Shown here: piece after piece, positions 58,101-64,000 of the stretch
Layout: the number at the start of each line of letters is the position of its first letter
How positions within the stretch are numbered: the first letter of the stretch is position 1
Assembly (NCBI GenBank): GCA_965215355.1
Contig: CBDCDJ010000007.1
Location: forward strand, 1,240,001 to 1,304,000
Reading direction: 5' to 3'
Origin: CBDCDJ01 sp965215355
GTDB taxonomy: Bacteria; Deinococcota; Deinococci; Deinococcales; Trueperaceae
DNA: 64,000 nt
The notes under the pieces: model-generated
What the model saw: the letters and a program-made list of their open reading frames with translations, nothing else
What the model was told of the DNA's origin: nothing
Database searches by the model: none
Position numbers and translations under genes: made by a program

Positions 58101-59578
58101 GCGCCGTCGAGCGCGACGTTTTCGGAGTCGTCGGTGTAGTACTCGAGTTCGTTGTTGCCCCAACCCGGCGCGTTGCCCACGGTGCCGTCGCCGATTTCGG
58201 CGCTCCACAGGGTTGGGTCGGGCGGCGCGCCCGCCGCGCCGTCGAAGTCGTCTTCGTACAGAAGCTCCCAGTCGCCCTCGCGGGTGCCGTCTTGCAGCTC
58301 CACGGTTATGTCTTGGCCGCTCCCACTGCCGTAGACCCAAAAGCTCACGCCCTCGCTGCCGCTCAAGTCCTGCGGTTGGGTAAAGGAGCGACCGAACGAG
58401 GCGGGCGCGTCGCCGCCGTCCCAAGCCACTTTGAGGACGGTTTCGTAAAGGTCTTGCTCGGGTAGCGCCAGCTCCGCGTCGGCGGGCAGCTCGCGAAGGC
58501 TCAGGGTCGCGTGGCTCGAGCTTAAATCCTGGACGTTTGTAAAATCCTCGAGCAGCGTGGGGTCCAGCGGGTCGTCGTCGCGGATGAACAGCGTCGTTTG
58601 GCGCTGCGCGCCGATGTCGGTGTTGTAGGGGGACCCGAGGCTCAACCCAAGCGTCTCGTCGCCCTCATTTTTTGAGTCCGGCAGCGTGGCGACCTCGAAC
58701 ACTTGCTCGGTCACGCCCGCCGGAAACACGACGAGGTCGGAACCGCCCGCGTAGTCGCGGTAGGCGGTCGCCGTGCCGGCGGCGAGGGTGTAGCGCACGC
58801 TGACGGGTTCTTCGGAAGCTTTGTTGAGGCGCACCGTGAGCGTCGCCTGCTCGCCCTCCATGACTTCGAACGAGGGGCGGCTGAAACTCACCCTTAAGGC
58901 GTCGTCGCTCGGCGCGGCACTGTCGACGCTGCCGTACACCGTCACGTCGTCGAGGTAGGCCGGCGTGCCGCTCGGCCCGTAGCGAAAGGCGTAGCCCGAG
59001 GCTTCGGTCAAGCCGAGACCGTCGCTCGGCGCGCCCGCGGGCTGAAAGTCGCTCCGTCTTTGAAAGTCGGTGAAGGGGATTTCAAAGGTTTGCCAACCCG
59101 AGAAGTCGTCCTGAAAGGCGTATTCGTAGCGCTCGGCGGTGTCGCCCTGAGGCCCGGAGCGGTTGTCGAACACTTCCACGAAGACCGTCTCGCCGCTGTT
59201 CGTCCCGTAGTACTCAAAGCTGAGGCCCTCGTAAGCGCTCAGGTCGCGCCCGACCCAAGCGCCGCCCGCTTCGAACGCGTGGGTAAAGCCGCCCCAGGCG
59301 GCGATGTTCCGAGTCAGCTCGAGCACGTAATTACTACCCTCCTGGTCGGGTAGAGCCAGCTCGGAATCGGCGGGGACCTCGAGCCGTGAGAGCGTGACGT
59401 TGCCCGGACTGTCGCCCCAGGTCGTAAAACCGACGTCGTTGCCGAAGTCGCCTTGGACGTTTACGAGTTCATCAAAGGTGTCGTTCAGGGGCGGGTCGGC
59501 CTGCGCCAGCACCCCGCCCGACCAACCCAGCCACAGCAAAACCAGCCACAGCAAAACCAGGATGCCGCCTTTTTTCAC
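55127..59578 (-). CDS. Secreted GH16-GH3 multidomain beta-glucan hydrolase
   Basis: A 1483-residue protein, GTG start at 59578 after GGGGAGAG. A Sec signal (ILVLLWLVLLWLGWSGGVLA) is followed by a CBM11-like domain (about 30-225), a Calx-beta domain (228-335), the first half of a second CBM11-like domain (336-437), a GH16 domain (438-690) with E569, D571, E574 in GEVDIMEHIG, and the second CBM half (691-760). A GH3 domain (from about 765) follows, with KHFGGYSQP and nucleophile D1048 in GVTVSDWNDV, and then an Fn3-like end (about 1370-1483). It should cut beta-1,3/1,3-1,4-glucans and trim the products to glucose. Last gene of the glycan-use cluster. Confidence 0.9.
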   Translation of the reverse strand: MKKGGILVLLWLVLLWLGWSGGVLAQADPPLNDTFDELVNVQGDFGNDVGFTTWGDSPGNVTLSRLEVPADSELALPDQEGSNYVLELTRNIAAWGGFTHAFEAGGAWVGRDLSAYEGLSFEYYGTNSGETVFVEVFDNRSGPQGDTAERYEYAFQDDFSGWQTFEIPFTDFQRRSDFQPAGAPSDGLGLTEASGYAFRYGPSGTPAYLDDVTVYGSVDSAAPSDDALRVSFSRPSFEVMEGEQATLTVRLNKASEEPVSVRYTLAAGTATAYRDYAGGSDLVVFPAGVTEQVFEVATLPDSKNEGDETLGLSLGSPYNTDIGAQRQTTLFIRDDDPLDPTLLEDFTNVQDLSSSHATLSLRELPADAELALPEQDLYETVLKVAWDGGDAPASFGRSFTQPQDLSGSEGVSFWVYGSGSGQDITVELQDGTREGDWELLYEDDFDGAAGAPPDPTLWSAEIGDGTVGNAPGWGNNELEYYTDDSENVALDGAGHLVITAREVAPDIGLECYYGPCRYTSARLVTQDKLEFTYGRVEARMRLPQGQGIWPALWMLGGDFGEVSWPTSGEVDIMEHIGREPGTVYGTVHGPGYAGASGVGGAFELAAGAFADDFHTFALEWRPDELQWYVDDELFFTLTPDSLPSDSEWVFDQPFFLLLNLAVGGNWPGNPDETTRFPQTLTVDYLRVYTGADTAERFSATFSDDFTGWKKLTLPFTDFARGAEQPTGAPDDGLTLTDVSGYRFELPRTGGTLYLDALRSVSLAGEVYLDPAQSVAARVADLLARLTLAEKVGQMTQIDVTRLMGSGEWDRGPLNDEWLQRVLVDNHVGSLLSGGGAAPVPNTPQAWAELTNELQRYALEHSRLPIPLIYGVDAVHGHNNVLGATIYPHNLGLAATFDPALVEQISERVADDLLATGTPWTFAPVADVGRDPRWGRFYETFGEDPVLAADFVAASVRGLQASGKVAATVKHFGGYSQPLVGFDRSPAFLDPRTLRTVHFPAARAGLAAGADTVMANSGSVNGVPVHASKYLLTEVLRDEFGFGGVTVSDWNDVDKLVAAHRVAATFKDAVAISVNAGVDMYMVPHDADTFTQTLTELVEEGAVSEARVDEAVGRILALKFKLGLFEQPYVDAEAADAAVVEQDRALARRAAAASLTLLENGPLPFDDTVKTILLVGAGADSIKNQTGGWTIGWQGLGDAGETPPGTTVLAALQAQAPAGVTVTYLADTRDGDAVTGAARAANVVVAVLGEPPYAEGEGDSATLALPVEQLELLRRLVQTDTPVVVVLMAGRPLILPEDVRTGIDSLVMAYLPGSEGGPAIADLLYGRTSPSGKLPFSWPKHAGQLPLTYDVPPGAPYDPLYAFGSGLSYTRFEQGNLSAAVTGDAVEVSVKLTNTGDRAGSETVQVYLSRPPVGVLTPLKQLVGFARVRLEPGATRTVTLTVPLERFAVVPGDVWGGASADEAEVPPGTYTLGVGRSQVKVEVP

Positions 59579-59713
59579 GTCGTCTCTCCCCGTGACTCTC
59601 TCCCCACGACACCGAACCGTTACACCGAACGCGGACCTCCAGCCCTCCCAGCTTGGCGGAGGCTCGAGCCGCCCTCGACCCGAGTAGCGCTCACGACACG
59701 CTCGCCCGAACAC

Positions 59714-60787
59714 TCACTTCTCGCCCGTCAGCACCACGCCCTGCATAAAAAAGCGCTGCGCGAAAAAGAAGATGGTCAAGGGGATGATCATGGTGAGAAT
59801 CGAGGCGGCCTGGATGAGTTGCGGCTCCGAGCTGTAGAGCCCGTTGAAGCGGAACAGCCCCACCGCGATCGGCAGCAGGTCGGCGTTGCCCGCCAAGTAG
59901 ATGAGCGGCCCGAAAAAGTCGTTCCAAGCGAAAAAGAAGTGAAACAGCCCCACCGCGATTAAAGCGGGGACGGCTTGGGGCAGAATCACCGACAAAAAGG
60001 TGCGAATCGGCCCCGCCCCGTCGATGCGGGCGGCTTCTTCCATCGCGACCGGAATCGTCAAAAAGTACTGGCGCAGCAAAAACACGTTGTAAGCGTTCGC
60101 GAAAAATTGCGGCACGATCAAGGGTAGCCAGGTGCCGACCCAGCCGATGCGGTAAAAGAACGCATAGGTGGGCACCAGCGTGACCTGCGGCGGCAAGATG
60201 ATGGTCGAGATGAGGACGATAAAAAGGACGTTTTTAAAGGGAAAGCGAAACCTTGCAAAGCCGTAAGCGACGATGGCCGCGGAAACGGTCGCGCCGACGG
60301 TGGTGACGCCTGCGTACATGAGGGTCATGCCCAGCAACCGCAAGAAGTCGATAAAGCGAAAGGCCGCCGGATAGTTGCTCCACTGGAAAGCGAGCTTGGA
60401 AGCCGGACTCAGGGTCCGCCAGCGTCCTTCCCAAACGATTTCGCCCGCTTCGGGGTTCTGGGGGTCGATAAAGGTACTCTCGCTGCGCCCCTTTTGGACG
60501 AGCGCCAGGTCGCGGACGCCCTCGTCGGTCGGCACCTGATAAACGTCGTAGCTTTCACCTTCGTACTCGAAGCTCGCGGCGGCGGCGGGCAGAATCGAGG
60601 CGTTGGGGTCGGCCACTTGTCCTTTGCTTTTTAGGGACGTCAAAACGCTGTAGCCCATGGGCATGAGGTAGAGCAGCAAAATCACCAGCGCCAGCGAGGT
60701 GACGGCCGCTTTCAGGACGAGGTCGCGCTGCGTTTTGCCTGCCCCGGCGTCCGTCCGGGCCGGTCGGCGTGTCTCGGCGACGGCCAT
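59714..60787 (-). CDS. Sugar ABC transporter permease, MalG type
   Basis: A 357-residue permease with six helices. The coupling loop is EEAARIDGAGPIRTFLSVIL. It is longer than the usual about 280 residues because of an about 90-residue external loop between helices 1 and 2 (starting SKGQVADPNASILPAAAASF), a form seen in some CUT1 systems. ATG at 60787 overlaps the stop of the partner permease by one base (TGATG). It imports oligosaccharides released by the enzyme encoded next door. The ATPase is not in the window and may be a shared MsmK-like one. Confidence 0.92.
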   Translation of the reverse strand: MAVAETRRPARTDAGAGKTQRDLVLKAAVTSLALVILLLYLMPMGYSVLTSLKSKGQVADPNASILPAAAASFEYEGESYDVYQVPTDEGVRDLALVQKGRSESTFIDPQNPEAGEIVWEGRWRTLSPASKLAFQWSNYPAAFRFIDFLRLLGMTLMYAGVTTVGATVSAAIVAYGFARFRFPFKNVLFIVLISTIILPPQVTLVPTYAFFYRIGWVGTWLPLIVPQFFANAYNVFLLRQYFLTIPVAMEEAARIDGAGPIRTFLSVILPQAVPALIAVGLFHFFFAWNDFFGPLIYLAGNADLLPIAVGLFRFNGLYSSEPQLIQAASILTMIIPLTIFFFAQRFFMQGVVLTGEK

Positions 60788-61764
60788 CAGCGCCCCTCCG
60801 CCGCGTAGTAAACCCACCTGCGCGCGGTGCCGAAGAGCAGCAGCGTGATGAGGAGCGCGATGATAAACATAAACCAGGCGATGGTCGAGCCGTAACCCAT
60901 GTTGAGAAAGCCGAACGACTGTTTGAAAAAGTGAATCATGTAAAAGTAGGTGCTGCCCTGCGGAAAGCCCGAGCCGCCGTTCAAGACGTAAGGCGTGTTG
61001 AAGTACTGCAGCAGCGCGATGACGCTCAAAACGAGGTTGTAAAAGATGACGGGCGAAATCATCGGAAAAGTTATCGACCACAGCTGCCGCCACCAGTTGG
61101 CGCCGTCGATGCGCGCCGCCTCGTAGTACTCGGTGGGCACGCCCTGCAAACTCGCCAGGTTGTAAAGAATCGCGTTGCCGATGCCCCACAGCCCGATGAG
61201 CGTGTAAGCGACGTAGACGAGCAGGGGGTCGTCCAGCCAGCGGATGCCGTTGGGGCTGGCCGCGTCAAAACCCGTCGCCCACTCGATGAGCTTGTTGATC
61301 CAGCCCGTCGTCGGGTTCAAAACGCCCGCCCAGATGAGAATCCCGGCCACGGCGGGCACCATGATGGGCGCGTAAAAGAGGGTGCGGAACAGCGGCGCGG
61401 CGACGAGGTGCTTCGAGTTGAGCAGCACGGCCAGAAAAAACGCCGACAACATACCGATGGGCAGCGAGATGAGGGCGAACTTGAAAGTCACCCACAGCGA
61501 CTGCCAGACGAGCGGGTCGTCGAACAGCAAGCGCCGCCAGTTGGCTAAGCCGATGAACCTAGCCTCGTCGGGTCTGGTGAGTTGAAAGTCGAACAGCGAG
61601 AAAACGAGCGACGCGACCATCGGCACAAAATAGAAGACAAAAAAGCCGACCAGCCACAGCGCGATAAAGGCGTAACCCCAGCGCGCCTCGGTGCGAGCGA
61701 GCCGGCCCATTTTTTCGCGCTTGCCGCTCGAGCGCGCCCGCTGCATTTCGTTCAGAAGAGCCAC
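60787..61764 (-). CDS. Sugar ABC transporter permease, MalF type
   Basis: A 325-residue permease with six helices; EAA loop EYYEAARIDGANWWRQLWSI. GTG start (VALLNEMQRARSSG) with GGAGGG 5 nt upstream. It opens with a basic cytoplasmic stretch before the first helix YAFIALWLVGFFVFYFVPMV. Forms the channel with the MalG-type partner; binding protein upstream by 60 nt. CUT1 family by gene order and motif. Confidence 0.93.
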   Translation of the reverse strand: MALLNEMQRARSSGKREKMGRLARTEARWGYAFIALWLVGFFVFYFVPMVASLVFSLFDFQLTRPDEARFIGLANWRRLLFDDPLVWQSLWVTFKFALISLPIGMLSAFFLAVLLNSKHLVAAPLFRTLFYAPIMVPAVAGILIWAGVLNPTTGWINKLIEWATGFDAASPNGIRWLDDPLLVYVAYTLIGLWGIGNAILYNLASLQGVPTEYYEAARIDGANWWRQLWSITFPMISPVIFYNLVLSVIALLQYFNTPYVLNGGSGFPQGSTYFYMIHFFKQSFGFLNMGYGSTIAWFMFIIALLITLLLFGTARRWVYYAAEGR

Positions 61765-61824
61765 AGTACCCTCCGTTCAGCCTCCACTGGCTTAAGGGAG
61801 CGGGTGCCGGGCACCCGCTCCAAA

Positions 61825-63168
61825 TCAGTTCCGGTTGGCGTCGAAAATGCGCTGCAAGTCTTCGCGCAGCACCTCTAGCTCGGCGTCCACGTCGAAGTCC
61901 GGCTCGTTCTCGAGCCGCTCCTCGAAGGCCAGGTAGCGGTCGCGCGCCTCGCGGTAACCCGGCATCCCCTCCTCGTGGCTGGGATTGTCCACGTAGCCCA
62001 GCCCGGCGACCACCACGTCCCAGTTGACTTCCTGGTCCAGCGTTTCCGAAAAGGCCTCCAAGTAGTCGGGCTGCAGACTCAGGCGCGCGGGCATCCCGCC
62101 GTAGATGTTGGCGAGCCGCTTGGCTATCTCGGGGCTTAAAAGGTAGGTCAAAACCTCGAACGCCTCCTCCGGATTGTCGCCGCCTTTGAGCAGTCCGAAG
62201 GTGCCGGCGTGCAGCTTGGCCGTGACCTCGCCCTCGTAAGCGGGGACCGGGGCGACCGCCCAGTCCGCGTCCAGGGTGGTCAAGCAGCAAGTCAGGTACC
62301 ACAGGTGGGTGTTGACCATCGCGACGTTGCCCGAGTCGAACCAGTTGCCCTCGCCCAGCAGCGTGCTGTCCCCGTAGGGCGCGTTCGGGTGAAACGAGTC
62401 TTCCCACATCGCATCCTGGTACCAGTTGAAAGCGGTGCGCCAGTGCTCGGGGACAACCGCGTTGCCCTCGTCGTCGACGAAGTTGCCCGCGCCAAACAGG
62501 GTCGCCAGGCCACGCAGTTCCGGGAACTGCTGGCCGAAGCCCCACTGCACGATATTATTCGGGTCGAACTCTTCCATCGTCGCGTCGAAGCCGTCGGCGT
62601 CGACGGTGAGTTCCAGCGCGAGTTCGCGCAGGGTCTCGATGTTCCACTCAACCTCCTCGCCGTCGGCGTTCACATAGGGTTCGCCGTAGGCTGAGGGTGG
62701 ATAGGGAAGTCCGGCCTCGTCGAACAGGTCCTGGTTGTAAAGTGTAAAGGAAGGATAAACCGCAAAGGGAATCCCCAGCTGCCCCTCGTCACCGAGTTTG
62801 TAAAACTCGACCAGCGCCGGGTCGAAGTCGCTCAGGTCGTAGCCGTTGGTCTCGATCAAAGGGCTGAGGTCGAGCCACGACCCCGCAAAAGCGGCGCGGC
62901 CCTGCACGCCCATCGGCCCGACGAGGTCGGGCGGGTTGCCCGCCGCAATCTGGGTGGCGAGCACGTCTTGCCCCTGGCTGACGTCGACAATCTCGAGCAC
63001 GAGTTCGATGTCGTCGTGCGAGGCGTTGAACTCGTCGACGATCTGTTGCTGCGGGGCGAGGGTGGGCTCGTCGGTCCCGGCCCCGAGGCCCACGAACCAG
63101 CGAATCTCGGTCTGGGCCAGGGCCACCCCGGCAAGCAGACAGACGAGGACGAACAAAAACTTTCGCAT
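61825..63168 (-). CDS. Extracellular sugar-binding protein (ABC family 1)
   Basis: A 447-residue solute-binding protein. A Sec signal (KFLFVLVCLLAGVALA) with no lipobox Cys is followed by the mature start QTEIRWFVGLG. Typical family-1 features are the early IVDEFNASHDDIELVLEIVD, GIPFAVYPSFTLYNQDLFDE and NVAMVNTHLWYLTCC. It captures oligosaccharides in the cell envelope and hands them to the two permeases. AGGAG precedes the ATG. A full -35/-10 promoter lies about 160 nt upstream, so the operon binding protein-permeases-GH enzyme likely starts here. Confidence 0.92.
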   Translation of the reverse strand: MRKFLFVLVCLLAGVALAQTEIRWFVGLGAGTDEPTLAPQQQIVDEFNASHDDIELVLEIVDVSQGQDVLATQIAAGNPPDLVGPMGVQGRAAFAGSWLDLSPLIETNGYDLSDFDPALVEFYKLGDEGQLGIPFAVYPSFTLYNQDLFDEAGLPYPPSAYGEPYVNADGEEVEWNIETLRELALELTVDADGFDATMEEFDPNNIVQWGFGQQFPELRGLATLFGAGNFVDDEGNAVVPEHWRTAFNWYQDAMWEDSFHPNAPYGDSTLLGEGNWFDSGNVAMVNTHLWYLTCCLTTLDADWAVAPVPAYEGEVTAKLHAGTFGLLKGGDNPEEAFEVLTYLLSPEIAKRLANIYGGMPARLSLQPDYLEAFSETLDQEVNWDVVVAGLGYVDNPSHEEGMPGYREARDRYLAFEERLENEPDFDVDAELEVLREDLQRIFDANRN

Positions 63169-63323
63169 GATGAACTCCTGTTTAAGGCGAAGCTGAGTGT
63201 GGCGTCAAACAAACGGTGACCTGGCTCGAGTCTAAAGACCCAGAGCGCTCGAGCATCGGGCTACGCGAATTCGGTAAAAGCGCGGCGTGGTTATTCACCC
63301 CCTTTTGTACTGTAGACTTACGA

Positions 63324-63352
63324 AGGATAACACGGGTCCGGGCAACTTTCAA
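63324..63352 (-). promoter_or_regulatory. Promoter of the sugar-uptake operon
   Basis: On the minus strand TTGAAA (63352-63347) and TATCCT (63329-63324) are exactly 17 bases apart. The start codon of the binding protein is at 63168, leaving an about 150-nt leader. Confidence 0.7.
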
Positions 63353-63387
63353 TTTAACCTCGGCAGGGGTGGTCCGCAGGGCCGGGC

Positions 63388-63421
63388 GGCTTTTTCGCTC
63401 CCGGCCGGGAGCGAAAAAGCC
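63388..63421. repeat. 34-bp perfect palindrome
   Basis: Two 17-base arms (GGCTTTTTCGCTCCCGG and its exact complement) meet without a spacer, between the sulfatase end (63454) and the operon promoter (63324-63352). As RNA it forms a long hairpin able to stop transcription from the sulfatase gene, though no U-tract follows. As DNA it could be a strong operator 35 bp upstream of the -35 box. Confidence 0.85.
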
Positions 63422-63453
63422 CAGGCCGACGAGAAAAGGTTTGCGTGTAGCCA

Positions 63454-64000
63454 CTAAACCGAGCCGGAGGGTCGCCCGCTCAGCTTTTCCAAGGTGGCGG
63501 CGTGGCGCTCGCGGCCCGTAGCCCTCAAGCGGGCTAAGTAGTCCCGCCAATGCCGGCTGTGCTCGTTGGCGTGAAAAGGCCCTCCTTCGGCGATGACCCC
63601 CCAAAAGGGGTCGCCCCTCAGGGCTTTGGGCATCTGTGCGGCGAGCCAGGCGTCCATTTTCTGCAGGCCCTCGTTCAGGGTGTCTTTGTGGGTTGCGGCA
63701 AGGTTCACGGTCTCGTGCGGGTCGTCTTTCAGGTTGAAAAGCAGGTAGTCGGGGAAGTCTTTGAGGCCGGTGTGGTAGGTGCGAATCAGCAGCCACTCGT
63801 CCCAGCGCACCGAACGCTGGCAACTCCAGGCCCCGTGGCTCAAAACTAAGGAGTCGCGCCCCTCGTCCCGACCTTCGGACAAGGTGGCCGCGAAGCTCGA
63901 GCCGTCCCAAGACCCGGGTTGTTCGCCGCCCACCAGTTCGCCGAGGGTCGCCGTCAAGTCCAGGTGGTAGTAAAGTCCCTTTTCGGCCGTTCCGGCTCGA
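63454..64000 (-). CDS. Sulfatase, C-terminal part (cut by window edge)
   Basis: The frame is open to the window edge, with 181 visible residues. The segment TAEKGLYYHLDLTATLGELV and the later RSVRWDEWLLIRTYHTGLKD and LLFNLKDDPHETVNLAATHK are the C-terminal subdomain of type I formylglycine-dependent sulfatases. The active-site Cys/Ser motif lies outside the window. In a glycan cluster it probably removes sulfate esters from the polysaccharide or from imported pieces. A signal peptide cannot be judged here. Confidence 0.85.
   Translation of the reverse strand, partial: RAGTAEKGLYYHLDLTATLGELVGGEQPGSWDGSSFAATLSEGRDEGRDSLVLSHGAWSCQRSVRWDEWLLIRTYHTGLKDFPDYLLFNLKDDPHETVNLAATHKDTLNEGLQKMDAWLAAQMPKALRGDPFWGVIAEGGPFHANEHSRHWRDYLARLRATGRERHAATLEKLSGRPSGSV

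Overview
The window is a 64 kb piece of a high-GC bacterial chromosome with about 65 protein genes, one tRNA, one tmRNA and one SAM riboswitch. I infer a member of the Deinococcota, possibly Truepera-like. The reasons are a tmRNA tag ending ALAA with a glycine resume codon, a BTAD-type regulator, metX-metY methionine genes, many TANNNT -10 boxes 5-9 nt before start codons (leaderless mRNAs), and general gene content. No 16S rRNA is present, so the placement is an inference. The palindrome CTCGAG (often GCTCGAGC) is strikingly frequent everywhere except in a low-GC block. I see no prophage, insertion sequence or CRISPR array.

Layout. 1-9.4 kb: a GNAT fragment, a J-domain protein, a PotBC-type permease pair without ATPase or binding protein, a membrane-anchored phosphodiesterase with a DinB-like protein, ssrA with promoter and terminator, an orphan sugar/nucleoside-type ABC ATPase, a Uma2 protein and a BTAD regulator. 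9.4-13.6 kb: a methionine operon (metY, metY, metX, minus strand) behind a SAM-I riboswitch and a 13-codon leader ORF. 13.8-22.1 kb: housekeeping genes including tRNA-Ala, an MhqO/MhqD-like pair, an Mrp-type ATPase, and a membrane pseudokinase overlapping guaA. 22.2-27.0 kb: Uma2, then deoC - vapB - vapC - ALDH16-like dehydrogenase in one minus-strand run, with 15-bp minisatellites around the deoC start.

27.2-44.4 kb is a surface-polysaccharide locus, all on the plus strand. It encodes 3-amino-3,6-dideoxyhexose synthesis (two aminotransferases, acyltransferase, FdtA/QdtA-like ketoisomerase), a Wzx flippase, five glycosyltransferases plus a GT2 remnant, a Wzy-like polymerase, and two paralogous O-antigen ligase/polymerase-type proteins with predicted beta-rich domains inside their large external loop. 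The second is fused in frame to a complete WbaP-type initiating phosphoglycosyltransferase, so priming and polymerisation/ligation sit on one 1024-residue chain. This is the strongest candidate for an undescribed system. The block at about 32.2-37.0 kb has much lower GC and looks imported.

44.5-55.1 kb holds small stress-type genes (dodecin, DUF2267, phosphoribosyltransferase, erythromycin-esterase-like), a GNAT, MgtE, an EVE protein, a sulfurtransferase with an MFS transporter, a SpoU methyltransferase and a response regulator. 55.1-64.0 kb is a minus-strand glycan-use cluster: sulfatase (cut by the window edge), sugar-binding protein, two permeases, and a 1483-residue secreted enzyme in which a whole GH16 domain is inserted inside a CBM11-like domain and followed by a GH3 beta-glucosidase. 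The cluster probably degrades, imports and desulfates a beta-glucan-containing polysaccharide.
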